Positions 9,454 through 19,047 of a stretch of DNA of 64,000 nt are shown piece after piece (the stretch's first letter is position 1; every line of letters starts with the position of its first letter). A program made the position numbers and the translations under genes. Under the pieces are notes generated by a model that saw only the letters and a list, made by a program, of their open reading frames with translations, did no database searches and was not told where the DNA came from. The stretch comes from Stutzerimonas kunmingensis (GTDB lineage: Bacteria > Pseudomonadota > Gammaproteobacteria > Pseudomonadales > Pseudomonadaceae). The stretch is from the NCBI RefSeq assembly GCF_014764705.1, contig NZ_JACXXG010000003.1, forward strand, positions 235,323-299,322, in the 5' to 3' direction.

Positions 9454-10170
9454 TCAGAAATCGCCCCAGAGCTGCTGTGCCACGCTCAGCGCCACCACCG
9501 GAGCGGTCTCGGTGCGCAGCACTCGCGGGCCGAGTCGAGCAGGCTGAAACCCTTGATTGGCCGCTTGTTCGACTTCGCTCTCGCTCAAGCCTCCTTCCGG
9601 ACCGATCAGGAAAGCCAGTGTCTGCGGTCTGGCATGGCTCGTCAGCGGCGCCGCCACTGGATGCAGCACGAGCTTCAGGTCTGCCTCGACAGGCAACCAG
9701 TCACGCAGGCTGATTGGCGGGTGGATGACCGGCAGCACCGACCGGCCGCATTGCTCGCAGGCGCTGATCGCGATCTGCCGCCAATGGGCCAGACGTTTGT
9801 CGGCACGCTCATCGTTGAGGCGCACTTCGCAACGCTCGCTGATGATGGGCGTGATCTGCGTTACGCCTAGCTCGGTGGCCTTCTGAATGGCCCAATCCAT
9901 CCGTTCACCGCGGGAAAGACCCTGCCCGAGGTGGATCTGTAGAGGTGACTCTGGCATCCCCGTCAGGCGTTCGTGCAGTTCGACGGTGACGGACTTCTTG
10001 CCGACTTCCAGCAGTTCGCCGCGAAATTCACTACCGCTGCCATCGAACAGCTGAACCGCGCTGCCGGCCGAAAGCCGCAGCACCCGGCTGATGTAGTGGG
10101 CCGGTGCGTCAGGCAGTGGGTGCTGGCCAAGGGAAAGGGGGACGTCGATGAAAAAACGGGATAGGCGCAT
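9454..10170 (-). CDS. rsmE: 16S rRNA (uracil-1498-N3)-methyltransferase RsmE
   Basis: This SPOUT-class enzyme methylates N3 of U1498 in 16S rRNA, using SAM. The 238-aa protein starts MRLSRFF and carries the family motifs GERMDWAIQKATELG in the middle, and LIGPEGGLS and LGPRVLRTETA near the C-terminus, which build the knotted SAM site. It lies 81 nt downstream of bioA on the same strand, an order also found in P. aeruginosa, with a strong hairpin between them. It ends 24 bp from chpC in convergent orientation. Confidence 0.95.
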   Translation of the reverse strand: MRLSRFFIDVPLSLGQHPLPDAPAHYISRVLRLSAGSAVQLFDGSGSEFRGELLEVGKKSVTVELHERLTGMPESPLQIHLGQGLSRGERMDWAIQKATELGVTQITPIISERCEVRLNDERADKRLAHWRQIAISACEQCGRSVLPVIHPPISLRDWLPVEADLKLVLHPVAAPLTSHARPQTLAFLIGPEGGLSESEVEQAANQGFQPARLGPRVLRTETAPVVALSVAQQLWGDF

Positions 10171-10211
10171 GGAGGCAGCTGCAGGCGGCGAGTTGGAAGC
10201 GGCAAGTCTAA

Positions 10212-10246
10212 AGCATCGGCAGCCTGGCTCGCAGGCTGCCGATGCT
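10212..10246 (-). terminator. 15-bp perfect hairpin between bioA and rsmE
   Basis: The arms 10212-10226 and 10232-10246 are perfectly complementary with a 5-nt loop. Read on the minus strand it follows the bioA stop by a few bases, but no T-run follows. It may therefore be a processing or attenuation hairpin rather than a classical intrinsic terminator. Confidence 0.5.
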
Positions 10247-10251
10247 CCACA

Positions 10252-11658
10252 TCAACCCGGATCTCTGAAGCCTGGGTATGGACCGACCGGGACCGATACC
10301 CCGGAGGCATCTCGGGTGGCGATGTCGATTCCCTCGGTGGCGACTGCCGCCAGAAAGTCGATCTGTTCCTCGGTGATGCAATAGGGCGGCAGGAAATACA
10401 CCACACTGCCGAGCGGGCGCAACAGCGCGCCCCGCCCCATCGCGTGCTGATAGACCTTCAGGCCGCGACGCTCCTGCCAGGGATAGGCCGTGCGGCTGGC
10501 CTTGTCCTGAACCATCTCGATGGCAAGTGCCATGCCGGTCTGGCGGACCTCGGCCACGTGCGGATGCTCGACCAGGTGCGCGGTGGCGCTGGCCATGCGC
10601 GCGGCCAGCGCCTTGTTCGCTTCGATCACGTTGTCTTCGGCGAAGATATCCAGGGTCGCCAGTGCCGCGGCGCAGGCCAGTGGGTTGCCGGTGTAGGTGT
10701 GCGAATGGAGGAAGGCGCGCAGCGTCGAATAGTCGTCGTAGAACGCCCGGTACATCCGGTCGGTGGTGAGCACTGCGGCCATCGGCAGATAGCCGCCGGT
10801 CAAGGCTTTGGACAGGCAGAGGAAGTCTGGCGTGATGCCAGCCTGCTCGCAGGCGAACATGCTGCCGGTGCGGCCGAAGCCGACCGCGATCTCGTCGTGG
10901 ATGAGGTGCACTTCGTAGCGGTCGCAGGCCTCGCGCAGCAGCTTCAGATATATCGGGTGGTACATGCGCATACCGCCGGCGCCCTGAATCAGCGGTTCGA
11001 CGATGACCGCGGCGATGTCCTGGTGGTGCTCGGCAAGGGTCTGTTCCATGTGCGCGAACATCTGCCGCGAATGCTCTTCCCAGCTCACACCCTCGGGTCG
11101 CAGGTAGCAGTCCGGGCTCGGCACCTTGAAGGTGTCCAGCAGCAGCGGCTTGTAGGTGTCGGTGAAGAGGGCGACATCACCCACCGACATCGCGGCGACG
11201 GTTTCCCCGTGATAGCTGTTGGTCAGGGTGACGAAGCGCTGCTTCTGGCCACGGCCGCTGTTGCGCCAGTAGTGAAAGCTCATCTTCAGCGCAACTTCGA
11301 TACCGGTTGAACCGTTGTCGGTATAGAAGACGCGGTCCAGTCCGGCCGGTGTCAGGGCGACCAGGCGCTCCGACAGCTCCACCACCGGCTGATGACTGAA
11401 GCCGGCCAGCATCACGTGCTCGAGTTGGTCGACCTGATCCTTGATGCGCTGATTGATGCGCGGATTGGCATGGCCGAAGACGTTGACCCACCAGGAACTG
11501 ACCGCGTCCAGGTATCGCTTGCCGTCGAAATCCTCCAGCCAGACGCCTTCGCCGCGGCGGATCGGGATCAGCGGCAGCTGCTCGTGATCTTTCATCTGGG
11601 TGCAGGGATGCCAGAGTACGGCAAGGTCGCGTTGCATCCAGCTGTCGTTCAGGCTCAT
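10252..11658 (-). CDS. bioA: Adenosylmethionine-8-amino-7-oxononanoate aminotransferase
   Basis: This PLP enzyme of biotin synthesis converts KAPA to DAPA using SAM as amino donor. The 468-aa protein has the class III aminotransferase signature. The motifs are WHPCTQMKDH at the N-terminus, SSWWVNVFGHANP, YTDNGSTGIEVALK, the cofactor-binding LIHDEIAVGFGRTG, and the Schiff-base lysine in LSKALTGG near residue 285. The other bio genes are not in the window, as in other Pseudomonas where bioA stands apart with rsmE. It diverges from the cytochrome b561 gene across about 160 bp. Confidence 0.96.
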   Translation of the reverse strand: MSLNDSWMQRDLAVLWHPCTQMKDHEQLPLIPIRRGEGVWLEDFDGKRYLDAVSSWWVNVFGHANPRINQRIKDQVDQLEHVMLAGFSHQPVVELSERLVALTPAGLDRVFYTDNGSTGIEVALKMSFHYWRNSGRGQKQRFVTLTNSYHGETVAAMSVGDVALFTDTYKPLLLDTFKVPSPDCYLRPEGVSWEEHSRQMFAHMEQTLAEHHQDIAAVIVEPLIQGAGGMRMYHPIYLKLLREACDRYEVHLIHDEIAVGFGRTGSMFACEQAGITPDFLCLSKALTGGYLPMAAVLTTDRMYRAFYDDYSTLRAFLHSHTYTGNPLACAAALATLDIFAEDNVIEANKALAARMASATAHLVEHPHVAEVRQTGMALAIEMVQDKASRTAYPWQERRGLKVYQHAMGRGALLRPLGSVVYFLPPYCITEEQIDFLAAVATEGIDIATRDASGVSVPVGPYPGFRDPG

Positions 11659-11819
11659 CGTTACTCCTCCGCAATGAGTCGCGAAGCCTAGCAGAAGCGC
11701 TGGGGCATGACTTGATGCGATCAGTCATCGATTTACTCGATGTTTCAAAGCGAAAAAATGCGCTCTATTCCGATAGGTAACCGGCTAGGCTTCTAGGCCT
11801 GAATTTGAAGGAAGATTCA

Positions 11820-12374
11820 ATGCACTGGCGTAACTCCTCAACGAACTATGGGCTGACCAGCATTGCCTTGCACTGGTTGGTGGCCATCGCCGTATTCGGT
11901 CTGTTCGGCCTGGGCTTCTGGATGGTTGGGCTGAACTACTACAGCAGCTGGTATCGCACCGCGCCGGACCTGCACAAGAGCATTGGCATCGCGCTGTTTC
12001 TGATCATGCTGCTGCGGGTGCTCTGGCGTTTCGTCAGCCCTGCGCCGGCGCCGCTGGCGAGTCAGGGGCGGCTGACCCGGATCGCGGCCAGGCTTGGTCA
12101 CAGCCTGCTGTACCTCGGCCTGTTCCTGGTGATGATCTCGGGTTACCTGATCTCCACCGCCGATGGCCGGCCGATCAGCGTGTTCGGTCTGTTCGAGGTG
12201 CCGGCGCTGATCACTTCCATCCCCGATCAGGCCGACAGCGCCGGGATTGTTCACGAATACGCTGCCTGGGCGCTGGTGATCTTCGCCGTGGTACACGCCC
12301 TGGCTGCGCTCAAACACCATTTCATCGACCGCGACGCGACACTCAAGCGCATGCTCGGTCGTAGTGCCGGTTAA
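11820..12374 (+). CDS. Cytochrome b561-family di-heme membrane protein
   Basis: The 184-aa protein has four hydrophobic segments and well-spaced histidines: H in IALHWLVA, LHKSIG, the TM3 region and FAVVHALAALKHH. This fits the bacterial b561 (YodB/CybB) family, which moves electrons between quinol and periplasmic acceptors. ATG 11820 is preceded by AAGGAA at 7 nt; an in-frame TTG at 11805 has no better ribosome site. YceI follows after 25 nt, and b561-YceI pairing is common, which suggests a shared role in lipid/quinone or redox metabolism. Confidence 0.9.
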   Translation: MHWRNSSTNYGLTSIALHWLVAIAVFGLFGLGFWMVGLNYYSSWYRTAPDLHKSIGIALFLIMLLRVLWRFVSPAPAPLASQGRLTRIAARLGHSLLYLGLFLVMISGYLISTADGRPISVFGLFEVPALITSIPDQADSAGIVHEYAAWALVIFAVVHALAALKHHFIDRDATLKRMLGRSAG

Positions 12375-12399
12375 TCACCCCCGATAGGAGAATCCATCG

Positions 12400-12975
12400 A
12401 TGCTCAAGAAAACCCTCGCCGCACTGGTCCTCGGTTCCGCACTGGTCGGTGGCCAGGCATTCGCTGCCGACTACGCCATCGACAAGCAGGGCCAGCACGC
12501 CTTCGTCAATTTCAAGATCAGCCACCTCGGCTACAGCTGGCTATGGGGCACGTTCAAGGATTTCGATGGCAGCTTCAGCTACGATGCGGACAAGCCGGAA
12601 GCGAGCAAGGTTAACGTCACGTTGAAGACCGCCAGCGTCGATACCAACCACGCTGAGCGCGACAAGCACCTGCGCAGCGATGACTTCCTCAACGTCGACA
12701 AGCACCCGGTAGCCACCTTCGAGTCGACTTCGGTGAAGTCCACCGGCGACGGCACCGCTGACATCACCGGCAACCTGACGCTCAACGGCGTGACCAAACC
12801 GGTGGTGATCGCTGCCAAGTTCATCGGCGAAGGTGATGATCCCTGGGGTGGCTACCGTGCCGGTTTCGAAGGCAGTACCACGCTGACGCTGAAGGACTTC
12901 GACATCAAGATGGACCTCGGGCCGGCGTCGCAAACGGTCGATCTGATCATCTCGGTCGAAGGTGTGCGCAAGTAA
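12400..12975 (+). CDS. YceI-family periplasmic lipid-binding protein
   Basis: The 191-aa protein has a cleavable signal peptide, with the cut probably after AFA near residue 23. The mature part is a YceI lipocalin-like barrel with the family motifs [15 protein letters not shown] and [14 protein letters not shown]. Family members bind isoprenoid or amide lipids in the periplasm; the actual ligand here is unknown. AGGAG sits upstream of ATG 12400, and the gene is co-directional with the b561 gene 25 nt upstream. A GC-rich hairpin follows the stop. The syntenic P. aeruginosa position is PA0423, next to the mexR-mexAB-oprM locus. Confidence 0.92.
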   Translation: MLKKTLAALVLGSALVGGQAFAADYAIDKQGQHAFVNFKISHLGYSWLWGTFKDFDGSFSYDADKPEASKVNVTLKTASVDTNHAERDKHLRSDDFLNVDKHPVATFESTSVKSTGDGTADITGNLTLNGVTKPVVIAAKFIGEGDDPWGGYRAGFEGSTTLTLKDFDIKMDLGPASQTVDLIISVEGVRK

Positions 12976-12993
12976 ACGCTCCCCGTGGAACCC

Positions 12994-13018
12994 GAACGCC
13001 GGCATCTTGCCGGCGTTC
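12994..13018 (+). terminator. Probable terminator of the b561-yceI operon
   Basis: A perfect 10-bp GC-rich stem (12994-13003 / 13009-13018) with a 5-nt loop starts 18 nt after the yceI stop. The following stretch is only moderately T-rich. Confidence 0.6.
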
Positions 13019-13132
13019 TGCGTTTGCCAGGATATGCATCAACGCTTCTTGCACAGCGGACAAACCTGTGTCGAATGGGTCTATGACGCACCTTTTGCAA
13101 CATTTGCGGCAGGGCCGACGAGTCTTTTCAGG

Positions 13133-13162
13133 TTTACAGACAGTAATGGATGTAAGTATATT
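13133..13162 (+). promoter_or_regulatory. mexA promoter overlapping a TtgR/NalD-like operator
   Basis: TTTACA (13133-13138), an 18-bp spacer and TATATT (13157-13162) make a good sigma-70 promoter about 77 bp before mexA. The same bases hold an inverted repeat TTACA-N12-TGTAA. The stretch TTTACA...TGTAAGTATATT is very close to my recollection of the TtgR operator of P. putida ttgABC, so a TetR-family repressor of that type probably binds here. No such repressor gene is in the window. Confidence 0.75.
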
Positions 13163-13238
13163 TCGGCCCATTCCGCTCTCCGCGTCTGCGGCGCGCTGTT
13201 GCCCACTCCCGCCTGCCAGGTTTTCAAGAGGTCTAACC

Positions 13239-14381
13239 ATGCCAATCAAGTCAGCCAATGCTGCCCTGATGTCCATTCTCGCCATGGCTGTTTTCCTGGC
13301 CGGCTGTCAGGAAGAAGCCGCCCCACCGGCCCAGCAGAAGCCCAAGGTGGGTATCGTGACCCTGCAGGCAGAGCCGTTCGCGGTAACCACCGAGCTGCCC
13401 GGGCGTACCCGCGCCTACCGCATCGCCGAGGTGCGGCCACAGGTCAACGGCATCATCCAGAAGCGTCTGTTCACCGAAGGCAGCGACGTCAAGGCTGGGC
13501 AACAGCTCTATCAGATCGATGCGTCGGTGTACGAGGCCACGCTGAAGAGTGCTCAGGCGAGCGTCGCTTCCAGCAAGTCGCTGGCCGATCGATACGCCGA
13601 GCTGGTCAAGGATCAGGCCGTCAGCAAGCAGGCCTATGACGAGGCGCGGGCCACCAGCCTGCAGGCCGAAGCGGAGCTGGAGCGCGCGCGGATCGACGTG
13701 CGCTACACCAAGGTGCTTGCGCCGATTTCCGGCCGGATCGGCCGTTCCGCGGTGACCGAGGGTGCGCTGGTCAGCAACGGTCAGGCCCAGGAGCTGGCGA
13801 CCATTCAGCAGCTTGACCCGATCTATGTCGACGTGACCCAGCCGGCCCGAGACCTGCTAGCGCTGCGGCGCGACCTGGCCGAGGGTCGTCTGCAGAAGTC
13901 TGGCGATAACGCGGCCAAGGTCACCCTCAAACTGGAGGATGGCAGCGATTACGGTCACGAAGGCAAACTCGAATTCAGCGAAGTCACGGTGGATGCCGGT
14001 ACCGGCTCGGTGACCCTGCGCGCCGTATTCCCGAATCCGGACAAGAATCTGCTGCCGGGCATGTTCGTCCATGCGCAGCTGGTGGCCGGCATGAAGAGCG
14101 AGGCGATCCTGGTTCCGCAGCAGGGCGTCACCCGCAACACCAAGGGTGACCCGACCGCCATGGTGGTCAATGCCGAGAACAAGGTGGAAGTGCGCCCGAT
14201 CAAGACCGAGCGCGCCGTGGGCAATCGCTGGCTGGTCGGCGAAGGCCTGCAGCCGGGCGATCGCGTGATCACCGAAGGCCTGCAGTTCATCCAGCCGGGG
14301 GTCGAGGTCGAGGTGGCTCCGGCGACCAATGTCGATAATCGCGGTGGGGTGTCTGCACAACCCCAAGGCCAAGAAGGCTGA
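13239..14381 (+). CDS. mexA: RND efflux periplasmic adaptor (MexA/TtgA type)
   Basis: This membrane-fusion protein connects the RND pump to the outer-membrane channel. At 380 aa it has a lipobox LAGC with the lipidated cysteine at C23, then a beta-barrel/lipoyl/alpha-hairpin arrangement. Typical motifs are GRTRAYRIAEVRPQVNGII and the hairpin after AGQQLYQID. ATG 13239 has AAGAGG 7 nt upstream; in-frame codons back to 13068 overlap the promoter and are rejected. It heads the mexA-mexB-oprM operon, syntenic with PA0425-0427. The mexR repressor gene that stands before mexA in P. aeruginosa is absent. Confidence 0.95.
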   Translation: MPIKSANAALMSILAMAVFLAGCQEEAAPPAQQKPKVGIVTLQAEPFAVTTELPGRTRAYRIAEVRPQVNGIIQKRLFTEGSDVKAGQQLYQIDASVYEATLKSAQASVASSKSLADRYAELVKDQAVSKQAYDEARATSLQAEAELERARIDVRYTKVLAPISGRIGRSAVTEGALVSNGQAQELATIQQLDPIYVDVTQPARDLLALRRDLAEGRLQKSGDNAAKVTLKLEDGSDYGHEGKLEFSEVTVDAGTGSVTLRAVFPNPDKNLLPGMFVHAQLVAGMKSEAILVPQQGVTRNTKGDPTAMVVNAENKVEVRPIKTERAVGNRWLVGEGLQPGDRVITEGLQFIQPGVEVEVAPATNVDNRGGVSAQPQGQEG

Positions 14382-14395
14382 GGGGTTTCTAATCC

Positions 14396-17300
14396 ATGTC
14401 CAAGTTCTTTATCGACCGGCCGATCTTCGCCTGGGTGATCGCCCTGGTGATCATGCTCGCCGGCGGGCTGTCCATTCTCAAGTTGCCGGTCAATCAGTAC
14501 CCGAGCATCGCCGCGCCTGCGGTCGGCATTTCCGTCAGCTACCCGGGCGCCTCGGCGCAGACGGTGCAGGACACCGTGGTGCAGGTCATCGAGCAGCAGC
14601 TCAACGGCATCGACGGGCTGCGCTACATCTCCTCGGAGAGCAACTCCGACGGCAGCATGACCATTACCGTGACCTTCGATCAGGGCACCAACCCCGATAT
14701 CGCCCAGGTTCAGGTGCAGAACAAGCTGCAGCTGGCGACGCCGCTGCTGCCGCAGGAGGTTCAGCAGCAGGGTATTCGCGTCACCAAGGCGGTACGCAAC
14801 TTCCTGATCGTGATCGGCTTGGTTTCCACCGACGGCAGTCTCGACCAGCGTGACCTGGCGAACTACATCGTCGCCAACATGCAGGACCCGATCTCGCGCA
14901 CCAAGGGCGTCGGCGACTTCCAGGTATTCGGTGCCCAGTACGCGATGCGCATCTGGCTCGATCCGGCGAAGCTGAACAACTTCAGCCTGACCCCTGTGGA
15001 CGTCAGCTCGGCGATCCAGGCGCAGAACGTCCAGATCTCGTCCGGTCAGCTGGGTGGCTTGCCGGCGCTGCCCGGGCAGCAGCTCAACGCCACGGTGATC
15101 GGCAAGACCCGCCTGCAGACTCCGGAGCAGTTCCGCAACATCCTGCTCAAGGTCAACAGCGACGGCTCGCAGGTGCGTCTGGGTGATGTCGCCAAGGTCG
15201 AGCTGGGGGGTGAAAACTATTCGGTCAGCGCGCACTTCAACGGCAAGCCGGCCGCCGGCCTGGCGCTGAAGCTGGCAACCGGCGCCAACGCGCTGGATAC
15301 CGTCGAAGGCGTGCGCAAGACCATCGAGGAGCTCAAGCCGTTCTTCCCGCCGGGTGTCGACGTGGTTTATCCCTACGACACCACGCCGGTCATCTCTGCG
15401 TCCATCACCGGCGTCATGCACACGCTGCTCGAGGCGTTCGTGCTGGTGTTCCTAGTGATGTACCTGTTCCTGCAGAACTTCCGCGCGACGCTGGTTCCGA
15501 CGCTCGCGGTGCCGGTGGTGCTGCTGGGTACCTTCGGCGTGCTGGCGGTGTTCGGTTTCAGCATCAATACCCTGACCATGTTCGCCATGATTCTGGCCAT
15601 CGGCCTGCTGGTCGACGATGCCATCGTGGTGGTGGAGAACGTCGAACGGGTGATGCGCGAAGAAGGGCTCTCGCCTCTGGAGGCGACGCGCAAGTCCATG
15701 GGCCAGATCCAGGGCGCGCTGATCGGCATTGGCGTGGTGCTGTCGGCGGTACTGCTGCCGATGGCCTTCTTCGGAGGCTCGACCGGGGTCATCTATCGGC
15801 AGTTCTCCATCACCATCGTTTCGGCGATGGTGCTCTCGGTGCTGATGGCGCTGATCTTCACGCCGGCGCTGTGTGCGACGCTGCTCAAGCCGATCGACAA
15901 GGATGATCACCACGAGAAGGGCGGATTCTTCGGCTGGTTCAATCGCACCTTCGATCGCAGCGTGAATGGCTACGAGCGCGGCGTGAGGGCCGTGCTCAAG
16001 CGCAAGGCACCGTTCCTGCTGCTGTATGTGCTGATCGTCGGCGTGATGGTGGTGCTGTTCAACCGCATTCCCAGCGCCTTCCTGCCGGAAGAGGACCAGG
16101 GCGTCCTGTTCGCCCAGGTAATGACTCCGTCGGGCTCGACCGCCGAGCGCACCCAGCAGAGCATCGACGCCATGCGCAGCTATCTGCTGGAAGAGGAGAG
16201 CGACATCGTTCGTTCCGTCTTTACCGTGACCGGCTTCAGCTTCGCCGGCCGCGGCCAGAGCTCGGGTATCGCCTTCATCGGCCTGAAGCCCTGGAGCGAG
16301 CGGACCAACGAGGAAGACAGCGTGTTCGCCCTGGCCCAGCGTGCGCAGCAGCATTTCGCCAGTTTCCGTGACGCCCAGGTGTTCGCCTTTGCGCCGCCTG
16401 CGGTGATGGAGCTGGGTAACGCCACCGGTTTCAACCTGTTCCTGCAGGACCGCGCCGGCGTTGGCCAGGAAGTGCTGCAGCAGGCCCGCGACAAGTTCCT
16501 CCAGCTTGCCAGCCAGAGTCCGGTGCTGACCCGGGTGCGGCCCAATACCCTGCGCGACGAGCCGCAGTATCAGGTTCTGATCGACGACGAGAAGGCGCGG
16601 GTGCTGGGTATCTCCCTGGCAGACATCAACAGCACGCTGTCGATTGCCTGGGGTGGCCGCTACGTCAACGACTTTATCGATCGAGGCCGGGTGAAGAAGG
16701 TGTATTTGCAGGGCGTTCCGGACGCGCGCATGAGCCCTGAGGATTTGCAGAAGTGGTACGTGCGCAACGACGCTGGCGAGATGGTTCCGTTCAGCGCCTT
16801 CGCCAGCGGTGAGTGGACCTACGGTTCGCCGAAGCTGTCGCGTTTCAACGGCGTCAGTGCGATCGAGATGCTCGGTGAGCCGGCCCCTGGCTACAGCTCG
16901 GGTGATGCCATGGCCGAGGTCGAACGCATCGCCGCCCAGCTGCCACCTGGAGTCGGCTATTCCTGGACTGGCCAGTCCTACGAGGAACGTCTGGCGGGAT
17001 CGCAGACGCTGGCGCTCTATGCCCTGTCGCTGCTGGTGGTGTTCCTCTGCCTGGCGGCCCTGTACGAGAGCTGGTCGATTCCGTTCTCGGTCATGCTGGT
17101 CGTGCCGCTGGGTATCGTCGGGGCGTTGGCCTTCACCTTGCTGCGCGGGCTGTCCAACGAGGTGTTCTTCCAGGTGGGCCTAGTCACCACCATCGGTCTG
17201 TCGGCGCGTAACGCGATCCTCATCGTCGAGTTCGCCAAGGCGCTGCACGAGCAGGGGATGAGCTACGCCGATGCCGCGCTGCAGGCGTGCCGCATGCGTC

Positions 17301-17533
17301 TGCGGCCGATCATCATGACCTCGCTGGCGTTCATTCTCGGCGTGGTGCCTCTGGCGATTGCGTCTGGCGCCGGTGCGGGCAGCAAGCACGCGATCGGTAC
17401 CGGTGTGATCGGCGGCATGTTGACCGCCGCGATACTCGCAATCTTCTGGATTCCACTGTTCTACGTAATGATCTGCACGTTCTTCGACCGCTCGAAGTCC
17501 GCCAACGAGGGTGTGAAGGAGGATTCGCAGTGA
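14396..17533 (+). CDS. mexB: RND multidrug efflux transporter, inner membrane (MexB/TtgB type)
   Basis: This proton-driven hydrophobe/amphiphile exporter is 1045 aa, the normal size for the HAE1 family. It has twelve transmembrane segments in two repeats with large periplasmic loops. The N-terminus [16 protein letters not shown] and the proton-relay aspartates D407-D408 in [16 protein letters not shown] are intact. It starts 15 nt after mexA and its TGA stop shares a base with the oprM ATG. It probably exports antibiotics, solvents or detergents with MexA and OprM. No truncation or frameshift is seen. Confidence 0.96.
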   Translation: MSKFFIDRPIFAWVIALVIMLAGGLSILKLPVNQYPSIAAPAVGISVSYPGASAQTVQDTVVQVIEQQLNGIDGLRYISSESNSDGSMTITVTFDQGTNPDIAQVQVQNKLQLATPLLPQEVQQQGIRVTKAVRNFLIVIGLVSTDGSLDQRDLANYIVANMQDPISRTKGVGDFQVFGAQYAMRIWLDPAKLNNFSLTPVDVSSAIQAQNVQISSGQLGGLPALPGQQLNATVIGKTRLQTPEQFRNILLKVNSDGSQVRLGDVAKVELGGENYSVSAHFNGKPAAGLALKLATGANALDTVEGVRKTIEELKPFFPPGVDVVYPYDTTPVISASITGVMHTLLEAFVLVFLVMYLFLQNFRATLVPTLAVPVVLLGTFGVLAVFGFSINTLTMFAMILAIGLLVDDAIVVVENVERVMREEGLSPLEATRKSMGQIQGALIGIGVVLSAVLLPMAFFGGSTGVIYRQFSITIVSAMVLSVLMALIFTPALCATLLKPIDKDDHHEKGGFFGWFNRTFDRSVNGYERGVRAVLKRKAPFLLLYVLIVGVMVVLFNRIPSAFLPEEDQGVLFAQVMTPSGSTAERTQQSIDAMRSYLLEEESDIVRSVFTVTGFSFAGRGQSSGIAFIGLKPWSERTNEEDSVFALAQRAQQHFASFRDAQVFAFAPPAVMELGNATGFNLFLQDRAGVGQEVLQQARDKFLQLASQSPVLTRVRPNTLRDEPQYQVLIDDEKARVLGISLADINSTLSIAWGGRYVNDFIDRGRVKKVYLQGVPDARMSPEDLQKWYVRNDAGEMVPFSAFASGEWTYGSPKLSRFNGVSAIEMLGEPAPGYSSGDAMAEVERIAAQLPPGVGYSWTGQSYEERLAGSQTLALYALSLLVVFLCLAALYESWSIPFSVMLVVPLGIVGALAFTLLRGLSNEVFFQVGLVTTIGLSARNAILIVEFAKALHEQGMSYADAALQACRMRLRPIIMTSLAFILGVVPLAIASGAGAGSKHAIGTGVIGGMLTAAILAIFWIPLFYVMICTFFDRSKSANEGVKEDSQ

Positions 17534-18957
17534 TGCACAAGTCTCTGTTGAGCCTGGCGCTGATGGCGGCGCTGGGCGGTTGCTCGCTGATCCCTGACTA
17601 CGAACGTCCGGACGCACCGGTCGCGGCCGCCTGGCCGCAAGGCGAGGCCTATCCGCAAGACGCGACGCAGGCGTCCGAGCGCGCGCTTGGCTGGCGCGAG
17701 TTCTTCCGTGATCCGGCACTGCAGCAGCTGATCGAGGTGGCGCTGGAGAACAACCGTGACCTGCGTGTGGCGGCGCTCAACGTCGATGCCTATCGCGCGC
17801 TGTATCGCGTGCAGCGCGCCGATGTGCTGCCGGCGGTGAGTGCCGACGGCGCGGGGACGCGCAGCCGCACGCCTGGCGATCTGAACATGAGTGGCGAGCC
17901 GGCCATCAGCAGCCAGTACAGCGCCACGTTCGGTGTGTCCTGGGAGCTGGACCTGTTCGGTCGCCTGCGCAGCCTGCGCGACCAGGCGCTGGAAGAGTTC
18001 TTCGCCAGCGAGGCCGCCCAGCGCAGCACCCAGATCAGTCTGATCGCCAGTGTCGCCAATGCCTGGCTGACCTTGCAGGCCGACCAGGCATTGCTGCAGG
18101 TCACCCGCGATACGCTGAAGACCTATGAAGAGAGCTTTGGTCTGACCCAACGCAGTTTCGACGTCGGGGTCGCCTCGGCGCTGGAGCTGCGTCAGGCGCG
18201 CAGCGCTGTCGACAGTGCGCGGGTGAACATCGAGCAGTACACGCGGCTGGTGGCGCAGGACCGAAATGCGCTGACGCTGTTGCTGGGACAGAGCCTGCCG
18301 GCCGGTCTGCAATCGGGTGACGGGCTGGAGCGTACCCAGCTGGCGACGTTGCCGGTCGGGCTGCCCTCCGATCTGCTTCAGCAGCGCCCGGATGTTCTCC
18401 AGGCTGAATATCAACTGCGCGCGGTCAATGCCAGCATCGGCGCAGCCCGTGCGGCGTTCTTTCCGCGCATCAGCCTGACCGGCGCAGCGGGTTCGGCGAG
18501 CAGCGAGTTGTCCGGCCTGTTCGACGGCGGCTCCGGTTACTGGAGCTTCTCGCCGAGCATCAGTGTGCCGATCTTCAATGCTGGCCAGCTGCGGGCGAAT
18601 CTGGACTACGCGCAGATCAGCAAGAACATCCAGGTCGCGCAATACGAGAAAGCGATCCAGACCGCCTTCCGCGAAGTGGCCGACGGGCTGGCGGCTCAGG
18701 CCACCTACACGCGGCAGGTGCAGGCGCAGCGTGATCTGTTGGAGACCAGCGAGGACTACTACAACCTCGCCGAGCGCCGCTATCGCACGGGCATCGACAG
18801 CTACCTGACCGTGCTCGATGCGCAGCGCCAGCTGTTCAGCGTGCAGCAGCAACTGATCACCGATCGCCTGGCGCAGATGACCAGCGAGGTCAATCTGTTC
18901 AAGGCGCTGGGTGGCGGCTGGCAGGACGCGGTGCAGGCGCAGCCGCAGGAGGAATGA
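17533..18957 (+). CDS. oprM: Outer-membrane efflux channel lipoprotein (OprM/TtgC type)
   Basis: The 474-aa protein is a TolC-type trimeric channel of the NodT family. It has a lipobox LGGC (lipidated C17) and two repeats of the outer-membrane efflux domain. Motifs include [36 protein letters not shown] and [17 protein letters not shown]. The ATG overlaps the mexB stop as TGATG, implying translational coupling. Two hairpins follow the stop. The longer open frame upstream from 17287 lies inside mexB and is not used. Confidence 0.95.
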   Translation: MHKSLLSLALMAALGGCSLIPDYERPDAPVAAAWPQGEAYPQDATQASERALGWREFFRDPALQQLIEVALENNRDLRVAALNVDAYRALYRVQRADVLPAVSADGAGTRSRTPGDLNMSGEPAISSQYSATFGVSWELDLFGRLRSLRDQALEEFFASEAAQRSTQISLIASVANAWLTLQADQALLQVTRDTLKTYEESFGLTQRSFDVGVASALELRQARSAVDSARVNIEQYTRLVAQDRNALTLLLGQSLPAGLQSGDGLERTQLATLPVGLPSDLLQQRPDVLQAEYQLRAVNASIGAARAAFFPRISLTGAAGSASSELSGLFDGGSGYWSFSPSISVPIFNAGQLRANLDYAQISKNIQVAQYEKAIQTAFREVADGLAAQATYTRQVQAQRDLLETSEDYYNLAERRYRTGIDSYLTVLDAQRQLFSVQQQLITDRLAQMTSEVNLFKALGGGWQDAVQAQPQEE

Positions 18958-18963
18958 GGCGAT

Positions 18964-18992
18964 GCGGTGGTCGCTTGCAGTACGACCACCGC
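18964..18992 (+). terminator. First hairpin after oprM
   Basis: A 10-bp perfect stem (18964-18973 / 18983-18992) with a 9-nt loop begins a few bases after the oprM stop. It has no T-run and precedes a stronger bidirectional terminator. Confidence 0.45.
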
Positions 18993-19010
18993 CGACAACA
19001 CGCAGATACG

Positions 19011-19037
19011 AAAACGCCGCCCATCGGGCGGCGTTTT
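19011..19037. terminator. Bidirectional intrinsic terminator between oprM and rhlE
   Basis: A perfect 12-bp stem (19011-19022 / 19026-19037) begins with AAAA and ends with TTTT on both strands. It separates the convergent oprM and helicase genes. Confidence 0.9.
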
Positions 19038-19047
19038 CGTTTGTGGC

